From Sinorhizobium saheli (GTDB lineage: Bacteria; Pseudomonadota; Alphaproteobacteria; Rhizobiales; Rhizobiaceae): 63,286 nt of DNA. Both the position numbers and the translations under genes were made by a program. The stretch spans positions 1 to 63,286 of the forward strand of contig NZ_LNQB01000057.1 in assembly GCF_001651875.1 (NCBI RefSeq), given 5' to 3'. Under the pieces are notes generated by a model. That model ran no database searches and had not been told where the DNA came from. It worked only from the letters and a program-made list of their open reading frames with translations. This document shows positions 34,458 to 46,027 of the stretch, one piece after another (position 1 is the stretch's first letter; every line of letters starts with the position of its first letter).

Positions 34458-37070
34458 ATGCGCCCGCCCGACTCGACCTACCGACTGCAATTTCGAAACG
34501 GCATGGACTTCGCGAAGGCCGTGGCGCTGATCCCTCACCTGGTAGAGCTCGGCATATCGCATCTCTATGCCTCGCCCGTATTCACGGCGGTGCGCGGCTC
34601 GACGCATGGCTACGACATTACCGACTATAACGAAATCGACCCCGTGCTCGGCGGCCAGGATGGCTTTCTCGGCCTCGTCCGTGCGCTCAAGGCCGAGGGT
34701 CTCGGCATCATCCTCGACATCGTCCCGAACCACATGGCCGCTCACCTCGAGAATGACTGGTGGCACAGCGTGGTCGAATGGGGGCGCGCCAGCGCCTTTG
34801 CCGGGCATTTCGACATAGACTGGAACGGCCCGCTGACCCTTCCTTTCCTCGACCGGTCCTTTGACGAGGAACTTGCGGCCGGCAACGTGCGGCTCGCCTT
34901 GAACCGCACCCGCAATTGCCTGTCGCTGCGCTATCATGACGCTCCCTATCCGCTCAACCCCGCTTCCTATGCGGCAATTCTCAGGGACGGGGGTCCGGTG
35001 CTCGAACGAATCGCCGCCACGGCCGGCGCCGCGAAGCCGAAAGATGCCGCACGCCTTCACGCCGAGATCGCGGCTGCGTTCCCGTCTCCGGCGGCCTCGG
35101 CCGAGCTCGAGGATCTCCTCGCGCGGTTCTCCGCCGACACGGAGCGTATGCGCCGCCTGCACGTGATACAGCCCTGGCGGCTGACGAGCTGGAGGACCGC
35201 GCGCGACCATCTCAGCTATCGGCGGTTCTTCGAGGTCGCCGGTCTCATCGGCATGCGCGTCGAAGACCCGGCCGTCTTCGAGGACACGCATCGGCTCGCC
35301 CTCTCCCTCGTCAGGGATGGTCTTATCGACGGGCTGAGGATCGATCACATCGACGGTCTTGCCCATCCCGAAGCCTATCTCCGTCGGTTGCGGGAGGGGG
35401 CCGGCGACCGCGCCTATATCGTCGTCGAGAAGATATTGCAGCCGAACGAAGCGCTCCCGCCGGATTGGCCCGTCGACGGCACCACGGGTTACGAGTTCAT
35501 CTCGGCGCTGGCGGAGCTCCTGACCGATGAGACCTCCGGACTTTGGCACGAGGACGGAATATCCGCGGCGCAGGATGCCGTCAGGGAATGCAAGCTGCAG
35601 GCGCTCCACCATGGCTTCAACACGGAGGTCATGCGGCTCGCCAGGCTTGCCGCCCGGCTCGGCAACGCCGAGGTTCGACCGCGCCACCACACCGCGGAAG
35701 CCATTCGCCAACTGATGACGGCGCTGCCCGTCTACCGGACCTATGTGAGCGACCGCGGTGCGAGTGAGCGCGACCGGAGGCTCCTCGACGAGATTGGAGC
35801 GCAAGCATCGGCGCTCGTGCCCGCCGCCCGCGCCGAGATAGCCTTGCTCGTTGCCGCGCTGAAGGGGGAGCTCGCCGGCAGTGAACCGCAATCCGCATTC
35901 CGGACACGCTTTCAGCAACAGAGCGGCGCCGTGACGGCCAAGGCGGTCGAGGATACCTTCTTCTACCGGCGGGGCGACTATCTCGCGGCAAACGAGGTGG
36001 GTGCCGACCCATGCTGGCGGCCGGGCGGCGTCGACCGTTTTCATCGGACGATGCAGGAGCGCGCGGAGAAAATGCCGAATGGCCTTTCGGCAACGTCGAC
36101 CCATGACACCAAGCGCGGCGAGGATGCGCGCGCCCGTCTCTATGCGCTCAGCGAGGCGCCGGACGCCTGGACGGATGCGGTTCGGCGATGGCACGGGATG
36201 AACGCCGGCCGGATCCGCCATCTTCCCGGTGGCGATGCGCCGGAACCATCAGCCGAGCAATTCCTCTACCAGAGCCTGCTCGGCGTCTGGCCGGTCGAAC
36301 CTCCTCGCGATGACGCCGTCCTCTCCTCGCTGCGCGAGCGCATGATCGGCTTTGCCATCAAGGCGGTCCGGGAAGCAAAGCTGAGCACCAGCTGGGACTC
36401 TCCCGACGACCAATACGAAACGGCGATCGAGGCGTTTGTCGGTGCGCTTCTCGACCGGCGCGATCGGGCATTTATCGAGCATTTCGACAGGACGGCCCGG
36501 CCCTTCATTCAAGCCGGACTGATCAACAGCCTCGCGCAAACGCTGGTGAAGCTGACCGCGCCGGGTATCCCGGACATCTATCAGGGCAGCGAGCGTCTCG
36601 ACCTGTCGCTCGTCGATCCCGACAACCGCCGCAGCTTCTCGGCCCTCGCGTCGCCGGCCGCGCTTCCGCGAACTCCGACCGCCGGCGATTTTGAAGATTG
36701 CAAGCAATGGCTGATCGGCACATGCCTCCACTTTCGCCGCGACCGGGGCGCCGAGCTCTTGGCGGGCGGCGACTATCGCCCCCTCGAGGTCCAAGGGCCT
36801 GGCTCCCGCCACGCCGCCGCATTCATGCGCTCAGGGGTGGGCGGACTGTCGATCACGATCGTCCCGCGGCTCGTCTTCGGCCATGTGGACGAAACCAGGC
36901 TCTCCGTCCGGGCGGATCTCTGGCGGGACACCCGGGTCACCTGGCCCTCGGACTGCCCGCCGAGGCGCCTGCGCGATATTCTTACGGGCGCCACCATCGA
37001 GCCGTGGACGCGCTTGCCCATCGCCGAGATGTTGCGTGACTTTCCGGTCGCCTTGCTCGTCGACGCGTGA
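34458..37070 (+). CDS. treY: Maltooligosyl trehalose synthase
   Basis: An 870-residue GH13 enzyme that converts the reducing end of maltodextrins to a trehalosyl unit. It has STYRLQF at 5-11, a conserved start, VPNHMA near 93, GLRIDHIDGL with the nucleophile Asp near 295, VVEKIL with the acid Glu near 323, and STHDTKRGED near 550. Length is normal for bacterial TreY (700-900). No treZ or treX is adjacent, so either these lie elsewhere or the gene is separated from its usual partners. No strong ribosome site is seen before the ATG at 34458. Confidence 0.88.
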   Translation: MRPPDSTYRLQFRNGMDFAKAVALIPHLVELGISHLYASPVFTAVRGSTHGYDITDYNEIDPVLGGQDGFLGLVRALKAEGLGIILDIVPNHMAAHLENDWWHSVVEWGRASAFAGHFDIDWNGPLTLPFLDRSFDEELAAGNVRLALNRTRNCLSLRYHDAPYPLNPASYAAILRDGGPVLERIAATAGAAKPKDAARLHAEIAAAFPSPAASAELEDLLARFSADTERMRRLHVIQPWRLTSWRTARDHLSYRRFFEVAGLIGMRVEDPAVFEDTHRLALSLVRDGLIDGLRIDHIDGLAHPEAYLRRLREGAGDRAYIVVEKILQPNEALPPDWPVDGTTGYEFISALAELLTDETSGLWHEDGISAAQDAVRECKLQALHHGFNTEVMRLARLAARLGNAEVRPRHHTAEAIRQLMTALPVYRTYVSDRGASERDRRLLDEIGAQASALVPAARAEIALLVAALKGELAGSEPQSAFRTRFQQQSGAVTAKAVEDTFFYRRGDYLAANEVGADPCWRPGGVDRFHRTMQERAEKMPNGLSATSTHDTKRGEDARARLYALSEAPDAWTDAVRRWHGMNAGRIRHLPGGDAPEPSAEQFLYQSLLGVWPVEPPRDDAVLSSLRERMIGFAIKAVREAKLSTSWDSPDDQYETAIEAFVGALLDRRDRAFIEHFDRTARPFIQAGLINSLAQTLVKLTAPGIPDIYQGSERLDLSLVDPDNRRSFSALASPAALPRTPTAGDFEDCKQWLIGTCLHFRRDRGAELLAGGDYRPLEVQGPGSRHAAAFMRSGVGGLSITIVPRLVFGHVDETRLSVRADLWRDTRVTWPSDCPPRRLRDILTGATIEPWTRLPIAEMLRDFPVALLVDA

Positions 37071-37075
37071 CGGCG

Positions 37076-38068
37076 TCAGTCGGCCGCCTTCCCGAGCGTA
37101 TCGGCCACGTAGGCCCCGCGCTCGCCCATGGGCTGCGGTTCCCCGGTCGTGGAATCCACCGCTGTCTGGTGCTCGAGTTCGGCGTTGAGAAGAGCGCCGA
37201 TCAACAATATGGCGACGGAAATCCATACCCACATCATCAGGCCGACCAGGGCGCCGAGGGCGCCGTAGGTGGCGTTGTAGTTTGCGAAATTTTCCAGGTA
37301 GAAGGAAAAGAGCCAGGAGGCGGCGATCCATAGCAGGGTGCTGAACACGGCACCCCAGTTGAGCCAGCGCAGCTTTGCCCGCTCCCGGCTGGGCCCGTAA
37401 CGGTAAATGAGCACCGTGCCGATCGTCGCGAGGAAGAGAATGGCCGGCCACCGCGCCACTCGGGTCACGACCTCCACCCAGCGGTCGACCCAGAGATAGG
37501 CAAGAACCGCCGGGATCACCCCGACCGCTATGATCAGGGCAATGGCGAAGAGGAGTGCGGCGACGGTGAAGGCAAGGCACAACAGTGTCCTCCTCACTAT
37601 GCTCCGCTTTTCCCTTTCGCCATAGGCAACGTTCATCGCATCGAAGAGCGCGGCAATCCCGTTGGCAGCGCTCCAGACGGAGACGATCAGGCCGCCGAAG
37701 AAACCGAGGCTGAGCGTCGCGGCCTTCTGCGTCGTAAGGGCCTGCAACTGGTCCGCAATGAGGCTATAGGAACCGGGCGGCAGAAGCTCGTCCAGAATAA
37801 TCATGTGTTCGCCGATGTCGGACGGGTCGGCGAAGAAGCCGTAGAGCGACACCAGGGCGCCGAGCGCGGGGAACAGGGCGAGCAGGAGATAGAAACTCAC
37901 CCCTGCGGCGATCAGGAGCACGCGCTCCTCGGAGATTTCGGAAACGACCCGCCAGAAGACGTCTCGCAGGCCCTTCGCCGGTATCCCCTCCGGGCGATCG
38001 GCGCTGCGGCCCCTTCCCGGCTCCGCGGCCTCAAGGCTCTTGACCAAGTCGAGTTGCTCCGCGCTCAT
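37076..38068 (-). CDS. YihY/BrkB-family inner-membrane protein
   Basis: A 330-residue membrane protein with about six helices. GVSFYLLLALFPALGALVSL (about 57-76) and FANYNATYGALGALVGLMMW (about 264-283) are the two typical blocks of the YihY/UPF0761 family. Function is poorly known; members were once called ribonuclease BN in error. The ATG at 38068 is chosen over an adjacent TTG. It converges with treY, 5 nt apart. Confidence 0.83.
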   Translation of the reverse strand: MSAEQLDLVKSLEAAEPGRGRSADRPEGIPAKGLRDVFWRVVSEISEERVLLIAAGVSFYLLLALFPALGALVSLYGFFADPSDIGEHMIILDELLPPGSYSLIADQLQALTTQKAATLSLGFFGGLIVSVWSAANGIAALFDAMNVAYGEREKRSIVRRTLLCLAFTVAALLFAIALIIAVGVIPAVLAYLWVDRWVEVVTRVARWPAILFLATIGTVLIYRYGPSRERAKLRWLNWGAVFSTLLWIAASWLFSFYLENFANYNATYGALGALVGLMMWVWISVAILLIGALLNAELEHQTAVDSTTGEPQPMGERGAYVADTLGKAAD

Positions 38069-38227
38069 CAAAAGAAACCAGCGGTGTTGCCATCCGCATG
38101 CCTTGCGACCGAGGTGATGGCCGGCGGCATGCGGCGTCTATAGCAACGCGGAAGCAATCCCCCTGTTCCCTGCCCAGGCTCGGACGCGTGGCACAGGGGC
38201 ACGTTTTTCCGGCTTCGGCCGAAGGGG

Positions 38228-39310
38228 TCAGCCTTCTCGGCTGCTTTCCGCCGGAAAGGCAGCGCCCAGGCGCCGAATATTGCCCGCGAGCTCGGTCGCA
38301 AGCCTGAGCGCCGCGCCGGCTGCGCCGACCATTTGCGGCAGGATCAGCCACTCGAGCGTCCAGGCGGAGCCGGAGCGTTCCTGCTCGTGCACCAGTGCCT
38401 GGTGGACGCCCGAAACCTGAGTGGCATTGAATCGCGCCAGTGTGACCAGCACCTCCGCCCCGACCGGGTTCTGCTTGTGCGGCATGGCGGAAGAGCCGCC
38501 GCCGCCGGCAAGCACGATTTCGTCGCCCGCCTGGGCCATCAGGGCGACATCCTGGCCGAACTTGCCGAGGCTGCCGGTGATGAGCGACAGGAGATGGGCG
38601 AAGTCGGCGATCGCCGCGCGCTGGCTGTGCCATTGTGGGCAGTCGACCAGCGCCAGTTCCTCGGCAAGCGTCTCGCGGACCGCATCCGCCTTGCCCTTCA
38701 GCTTTTCGAGCGTGCCCGCAGCGCCGCCGAACTGGACGGCGAAGAGGTCGTGATCGATGGCATCGAGGCTGTCCTGATGCTCGAGCAGCGGCTCGATCCA
38801 GTTGCGCAGCCGGTCCGAAACGGTGATCGGGATCGCCGCCTGCATCCGCGTGCGGCCGGTGAGCGAACGCTCGCCCCATTGCCGGTCGCATTCCTCGAGC
38901 GCCGATATGACGCCGCCAAGGCGGCCGGAGAAGAGCTCGACGATCGCCTTCAGCCGCAGCATCAGGCTGGTGTCGATGACATCCTGGCTGGTGGCGCCGA
39001 AGTGGACGTGCTCCGCCGCCGCCTCGCCGACGGCGGCGCGCAATTGCCGGACGAGTTCCGGCACCACGACGCCGTCCGACGCGGTGGCACGGCGCATCGC
39101 CGCGACGTCCGGAGAGAAGGCGCGGCAGGTCTCGGTGATACGATCGGCGGCCGCGGCAGGGATCACGCCGTGGCGCGCCTCGGCGCGGGCCAGCGCCGCC
39201 TCGAAGGCCAGCATGGCGCGAATATCGGCGGCGACGGAGAACTCCGCCGCCACCGCCTCGTCGCCGAGCAGTCCGGAAAGATAGGGGTGATCGAAGGCCG
39301 AATAGGTCAT
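38228..39310 (-). CDS. pcaB: 3-carboxy-cis,cis-muconate cycloisomerase
   Basis: A 360-residue fumarase/aspartase-superfamily enzyme that lactonises 3-carboxymuconate in the protocatechuate branch of the beta-ketoadipate pathway. HFGATSQDVIDTS near 101 and the flexible-loop signature GGSSAMPHKQNPV near 270 are intact. It is somewhat shorter than Pseudomonas PcaB (about 450) because a C-terminal domain is reduced, as in other rhizobia. GGAG precedes the ATG by 8 nt. It is last in the pcaDCHGB operon, 84 nt after pcaG. Confidence 0.9.
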   Translation of the reverse strand: MTYSAFDHPYLSGLLGDEAVAAEFSVAADIRAMLAFEAALARAEARHGVIPAAAADRITETCRAFSPDVAAMRRATASDGVVVPELVRQLRAAVGEAAAEHVHFGATSQDVIDTSLMLRLKAIVELFSGRLGGVISALEECDRQWGERSLTGRTRMQAAIPITVSDRLRNWIEPLLEHQDSLDAIDHDLFAVQFGGAAGTLEKLKGKADAVRETLAEELALVDCPQWHSQRAAIADFAHLLSLITGSLGKFGQDVALMAQAGDEIVLAGGGGSSAMPHKQNPVGAEVLVTLARFNATQVSGVHQALVHEQERSGSAWTLEWLILPQMVGAAGAALRLATELAGNIRRLGAAFPAESSREG

Positions 39311-39394
39311 GCCGCATCTCCAGGTCTCGCGCCGCTTTTTGAGGAACGAGCGCTCACAAGTACGCGGCAACGCGGGGGAACGGCTGCCGAACGA

Positions 39395-40008
39395 TCATAT
39401 ATCCAGGAAGACTGTTTCCCTCTCGCCCTGGAGATGAATGTCGAAGACATAATTAGGCGGCTCGCCGCCCGCGACAAGCGTCTCGACGCGCTGGCGATGC
39501 TCGATGCGGGCGAGCAGCGGGTCTTCCGCATTCGCCGCCGCCTCCTCCGGGAAGTACATGCGCGTATGTAGGCCGATATTGATGCCGCGCGCGACGATCC
39601 AGAAGGTGATGTGCGGCGCCATCAGGCGTCCGTCCTTGAAAGGCACGCGGCCGGGCTTCACCGTTTCGAAGACGAAGGCGCCGTCTTCGGCGCTCGTGGG
39701 GCAGCGGCCCCAGCCGGTGAAGTTCGGGTCGGCGGTCCCGCGCATCTCCGACGGCGAATTGTAGAGCCCGGCCGCATCCGCCTGCCATATCTCGACGAGC
39801 GCGTCCTTGAGCGGCGCTCCGGCGCCGTCGAATACCCGGCCCGTCACGGTGATGCGCTGCCCGAGCGTCTCGTCGTTGACCATCGACGCGCCGAGGTCGC
39901 TTTCATAGACGCCGCCGATGCCGCAGAAGTTCGGCGTCAGCCCGATATGGACATAGGGCCCGGCGGTCTGCGAGGCGGTTTCCTTGAGATACTTCAGCTC
40001 CTGGACCA

Positions 40009-40009
<1 letters not shown>
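39395..40009 (-). CDS. pcaG: Protocatechuate 3,4-dioxygenase alpha subunit
   Basis: A 204-residue intradiol dioxygenase subunit, close to the usual 200. It has ETASQTAGPYVHIGL near 10-24 and LVEIWQADAAGLY, the intradiol fold signature, but, as expected of alpha, does not supply the iron ligands. Its ATG overlaps the pcaH stop by 1 nt (TGATG), securing equal expression with its partner. Confidence 0.92.
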
Positions 40010-41180
<1,171 letters not shown>

Positions 41181-41188
<8 letters not shown>

Positions 41189-41993
41189 TGGGGGGATCTC
41201 CCTGCATCACGTAATCGAAGAAGCTGCGCAGCGCCCGGGTCATCGCCTCCGGCTGCTCGACGCAGGGTATGTGGCCGGCATCGCGGATGACTTCCAACCG
41301 CGCCCCGGGAATGAGCCGCGCCGTGGAGCGCACCAGGTCGGGCGGCGTCGACCCATCCTGATCGCCGACGACGCAGAGCACCGGCACGGCGATCTTCCTG
41401 GCCGCTTCCGTGTAATCGGCGTCGCGGATCGCCGCACAGGTGCCGACGTAACCCGGCGTCGGCTGGCGGACGAGCATGTTGCGATAGCCGGCGAAGGCGA
41501 GGTTTTCCGGCCGGCGGAAGGCCGGGGTGAACCAGCGCTCGAGCACGCCGTCGGCGACCGCCTCGATGCCGCCCGCCTCGATCGCCGCGATGCGGGCATC
41601 CCACATCTCGGCCGTGCCGATCTTGTGGGCAGTGTCGGAAAGCACGAGCGCCCGCACGAGATCGGGCCGGCGCTGATAGAGCGACTGCGCAATCAGGCCG
41701 CCGACCGAAAGGCCGCAGACGAAGGTCCGCTTGACTGCGAGGCGGTCGAGAAGTCCGGCGAGGTCGGTTGCGTGATCCTCGATCGAATAGGGAACCTGGC
41801 CGATATCGGAGAGGCCGTGGCCGCGCTTGTCATAGAGCACGATCGCAAAATCGTCGGCGAGGCGCACGACCACGTCGCGCCAGATGCGGAAATCCGTGCC
41901 GAGCGAATTGATGAAGACGAGCACAGGTTTGTCCGCGACGGCGCCAATCACATGGTAGTGGATCGTGATGTCGTTGATGCGGGTGAATTGCAC
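41181..41993 (-). CDS. pcaD: 3-oxoadipate enol-lactonase
   Basis: A 270-residue alpha/beta hydrolase that opens the enol-lactone to 3-oxoadipate. Nucleophile Ser is in CGLSVGG near 91-97, with a late His in DAGHIPCVEQP. I place the start at the GTG at 41993 (QFTRIND follows) because GGAGGAG stands about 9 nt upstream; the longer ATG frame to 42083 crosses into the pcaQ promoter. First gene of the operon. Confidence 0.9.
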
Positions 41994-42063
41994 GGCCAAT
42001 CTCCTCCTTCGCCAATTTGGATGTTTCATCTGGTTAGGTAAAATGATATTTTCCGGTCTTTCA

Positions 42064-42079
42064 TTAACCCATAGGTTAT
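42064..42079. promoter_or_regulatory. PcaQ binding site
   Basis: TTAACCCATAGGTTAT, the reverse complement of ATAACC-N4-GGTTAA, matches the PcaQ consensus described in Sinorhizobium meliloti exactly. It lies 71 nt upstream of the pcaD start and 7 nt before the pcaQ ATG, so one site can activate pcaD and influence pcaQ. Confidence 0.85.
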
Positions 42080-42085
42080 GCATCC

Positions 42086-43012
42086 ATGATCGACGCCCGG
42101 GTCAAGTTTCGCCATCTCCAGACCTTTGTCGAGGTCGCGCGCCAGAAGAGCGTGGTCAAGGCGGCCGAGCTCCTGCATGTCACCCAGCCGGCGGTCACCA
42201 AGACGATCCGGGAGCTCGAGGAGGTGCTCGGCGTAGCCGTGTTCGAGCGCGAGGGGCGCGGCATCAGGCTGACCCGCTACGGCGAGGTCTTCCTGCGCCA
42301 TGCCGGCGCGGCGCTGACGGCGCTGCGGCAAGGTCTCGACTCCGTCTCCCAGGAACGCTCCGGCGATGGCCCGCCCGTGCGCATCGGCGCGCTTCCGACC
42401 GTCTCGACGCGCATCATGCCCCGCGCGATGACGCTCTTCCTCAAGGAGGAGACCGGCGCGCGCATCAAGATCGTCACCGGGGAAAACGCGGTACTGCTCG
42501 AACAGTTGCGCGTCGGCGACCTCGACCTCGTCGTCGGCCGGCTCGCCGCGCCCGACAGGATGACCGGCTTTTCCTTCGAGCACCTCTATTCTGAGCAGGT
42601 GGTCTTCGCCGTGCGCGCCGGCCACCCGCTGCTCTCCGGCAGGCAATCGGTCTTCGCGCATCTGAGCGACTATCCCGTGCTGATGCCGACCCGCGCCTCG
42701 ATCATCCGCCCCTTCGTCGAGCGCTTCCTGATTGCCAACGGCATCCCCGGCCTGCCGAACCATGTCGAGACCGTCTCCGATTCCTTCGGCCGGGCCTTCG
42801 TGCGCTCCAGCGACGCCATCTGGATCATCTCGACCGGTGTCGTCGCCACCGACATCGAGGACGGGCTGCTCGCCACCCTGCCGATCGACACCAGCGAAAC
42901 CCGCGGGCCGGTGGGCCTCACCATGCGTACCGACGCGATCCCGTCGCTGCCGCTCTCGATCCTGATGCAGACGATCCGCGAGGCGGCGGGGGCGACAATG
43001 GCGAAGACCTGA
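42086..43012 (+). CDS. pcaQ: LysR-type activator of protocatechuate genes
   Basis: A 308-residue LysR protein. The N-terminal HTH (about 10-70) has KAAELLHVTQPAVTKTIREL. The inducer domain is of PcaQ type (VRIGALPTVSTRIMPRAM). It is divergent from pcaDCHGB, with a consensus site between. The inducer in related systems is 3-oxoadipate or 3-carboxymuconate. Confidence 0.92.
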   Translation: MIDARVKFRHLQTFVEVARQKSVVKAAELLHVTQPAVTKTIRELEEVLGVAVFEREGRGIRLTRYGEVFLRHAGAALTALRQGLDSVSQERSGDGPPVRIGALPTVSTRIMPRAMTLFLKEETGARIKIVTGENAVLLEQLRVGDLDLVVGRLAAPDRMTGFSFEHLYSEQVVFAVRAGHPLLSGRQSVFAHLSDYPVLMPTRASIIRPFVERFLIANGIPGLPNHVETVSDSFGRAFVRSSDAIWIISTGVVATDIEDGLLATLPIDTSETRGPVGLTMRTDAIPSLPLSILMQTIREAAGATMAKT

Positions 43013-43050
43013 TTCCGGTGGTGCGCTCCCTTGTTCAAGGCAAGTGCCCG

Positions 43051-43072
43051 GATTATATATCCAGATATAATC
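43051..43072. promoter_or_regulatory. Operator/promoter palindrome of the toxin-antitoxin pair
   Basis: GATTATAT (43051-43058), ATCCAG, ATATAATC (43065-43072) is a perfect inverted repeat; the flanking CC and GG extend it. It overlaps a TATAAT-like -10 and ends 2 nt before the GGAGG ribosome site of the antitoxin gene, the classical place for antitoxin autorepression. Confidence 0.7.
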
Positions 43073-43085
43073 TGGAGGATGGCTG

Positions 43086-43388
43086 ATGACCAATGCGGCA
43101 CAAAAGAAGGCGGTTGAGAACTATCGCGCCCGTCTGACGCGGCGCGGCGTCAAGCGGTTCGAGGTCATGGCACCCGAAGCCGACCGTGAGCTCATCCGCG
43201 CCTTAGCCCGTCGCTTGGCCGAAGGCGGGTCAAGCGCCGAGCAGGTGCGGGCGGCCGTGAAGACGGCGGTAGCCGGCAAGCCGAGCAGCCCCGGGGGCAT
43301 TCTTGCCGCGCTTCGCCGCTCCCCCCTGGTCGGAGCCGATCTCGATCTCTCCCGCGGCCGTGAAGAGGGGCGCAAGGTCGATCTTTGA
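43086..43388 (+). CDS. Antitoxin of a VapBC-like module
   Basis: A 100-residue basic protein. Residues 20-50 (GVKRFEVMAPEADRELIRAL) fit a ribbon-helix-helix-like DNA-binding segment (a strand then two helices); the C-terminal tail (GADLDLSRGREEGRKVDL) probably wraps the toxin. GGAGG lies 7 nt before the ATG. The stop overlaps the toxin's start codon, typical of a coupled antitoxin-toxin pair. Confidence 0.7.
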   Translation: MTNAAQKKAVENYRARLTRRGVKRFEVMAPEADRELIRALARRLAEGGSSAEQVRAAVKTAVAGKPSSPGGILAALRRSPLVGADLDLSRGREEGRKVDL

Positions 43389-43825
43389 CGCGCTATCTCC
43401 TCGACACCAACATAATCAGCAACATCGTAAAGCCACAGCCATCGGAGTCGCTGCTCGCCTGGATGGCGGCGCAGCGCGACGAAGACCTGTTCATCGCGTC
43501 GCTGACTCTGGCGGAAATCCAACGCGGGATACTGGAAAAACCACACGGCAAAAGGCGCGACGCGCTCGACGGATGGTTCTCCGGTCCCGAGGGTCCCCAG
43601 GCGCTGTTTGCTGGCCGTATCCTGCCATTTGACGACAGGGCGGCGCTCATTTGGGCGCAGCTCATGGCGGATGGAAAGAGCGCGGGGCGTCCGCGCAGCG
43701 GGCTCGACATGATCATTGCCGCCGTGGCGCTCGCAAACGAATGCGCCGTGGTAACGGATAACGCGAGAGATTTCGTCGGGCTCGATATCGTCAATCCGCT
43801 ACGGGGGCCACCTGATACTGCATAG
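43385..43825 (+). CDS. PIN-domain toxin (VapC/FitB-like)
   Basis: A 146-residue PIN ribonuclease. The acidic active site is complete: Asp7 (LLDTNI), Glu44 (LAEIQRG), Asp108 (GLDMIIAA) and Asp125 (VTDN). It starts with TTG at 43385 overlapping the antitoxin TGA by 3 nt. The likely targets are tRNA or rRNA. It lies between pcaQ and the TfuA gene and converges with the latter (13 nt), so the module was probably inserted into an aromatic-degradation region. Confidence 0.85.
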   Translation: MTRYLLDTNIISNIVKPQPSESLLAWMAAQRDEDLFIASLTLAEIQRGILEKPHGKRRDALDGWFSGPEGPQALFAGRILPFDDRAALIWAQLMADGKSAGRPRSGLDMIIAAVALANECAVVTDNARDFVGLDIVNPLRGPPDTA

Positions 43826-43838
43826 GACCGGCGCTCGA

Positions 43839-44549
43839 TCAGCGCGACGGGAACATCGCTTCCCAAATGCTCGTCTTCTCGAAACGCCAGGGCCATTGCG
43901 GCACATGGCGGCTGTCGGGCGTGCTGACGACAGCGTCGATGAGCATTTCGGCGTCGCGACGTTTCTGGTCGATGCGGTTTTCGCGCAGGATCGCAAGCAG
44001 CGCTTCGGCCCTCCCCCGCTCGGCAATCGCTGACGACACCAGCCGCTTATAGGTTCGATCCTTGAAGAAGGTCGCCTGCGCCGCGGCCAGCAATAGATCA
44101 TGTTCGGCGGGCGTGATGAGCGCTTGCTGCAGGCAGCGCGCCAGCGTTGCGCGAACATTGACGAGCGCTTCGCTCAACGGCAGGAAGTCGAGCTCGGCGG
44201 GCCCGTGGGACTGCGCGACCTCCGCGTCATCCTCCAGGGCGCCGCTTGCGAATTCCCGATAGATCTGTCCGACGCCCACCATCCCGAACGGTGCGCATTC
44301 GGCCGCGCGCAGGGCGCCGAGGCTTGCGGCTCCGAAGACATGCACGCCTTGAGCAAGACCGAAGAGGATCTCCTTGTGCCAGACGGCGGGGACGTACTCA
44401 TAGACCCCGTCGACGAGCCCGATCACATTGGCGCCCTCCTCGACCGTCTTGAAAATGTCGCCCTGCCTCGCCGGCGGGCGCAGTTGATAGTCGGAGTTGG
44501 AGGAAAGGTTCGCGCCATGGAATGTCGGTCCGCCGAAGATCACCCTCAT
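43839..44549 (-). CDS. TfuA-domain protein, without a YcaO partner
   Basis: A 236-residue protein. Residues 1-125 form the TfuA core: IFGGPTFHG, PARQGDIFKTV, IGLVDGVYEYVPAVWHKEIL and FGAASLGALRAAEC are all family blocks. TfuA proteins normally assist YcaO enzymes in peptide thioamidation, as for trifolitoxin. Neither a YcaO gene nor a precursor peptide is visible in the flanks; the 140 nt upstream carries no full frame. It may act with a YcaO encoded elsewhere or be a leftover of a larger cluster. Confidence 0.8.
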   Translation of the reverse strand: MRVIFGGPTFHGANLSSNSDYQLRPPARQGDIFKTVEEGANVIGLVDGVYEYVPAVWHKEILFGLAQGVHVFGAASLGALRAAECAPFGMVGVGQIYREFASGALEDDAEVAQSHGPAELDFLPLSEALVNVRATLARCLQQALITPAEHDLLLAAAQATFFKDRTYKRLVSSAIAERGRAEALLAILRENRIDQKRRDAEMLIDAVVSTPDSRHVPQWPWRFEKTSIWEAMFPSR

Positions 44550-44689
44550 CTCGAGCTCAGAACTCCCTTCACGGTCCGCGGCCGAATCGTCGTTTACGGA
44601 CCTGCCGCATCTTCAACCCAACACGCTTGCAATCTCCGGGTCAAACCTCGACAGGGCTGAGCGTCCGCCGGCGATGCTTCGCAGCCGGA

Positions 44690-45904
<1,215 letters not shown>

Positions 45905-46027
45905 TCACCGCCGCGCCGCTCCGGAAACTGTCTTTTGTCAGGAATTCTGCGCGCCGCCGGCGCTCCTCTCAATGGACATTTCCACCAGGAAATTGCACTA
46001 ATCGAACACCAGCGCCGGGTGAAGAAG

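Noticed and set aside
34368..36221. 617-codon frame opposite treY
   Set aside because: Low-complexity antisense of a clearly conserved gene.
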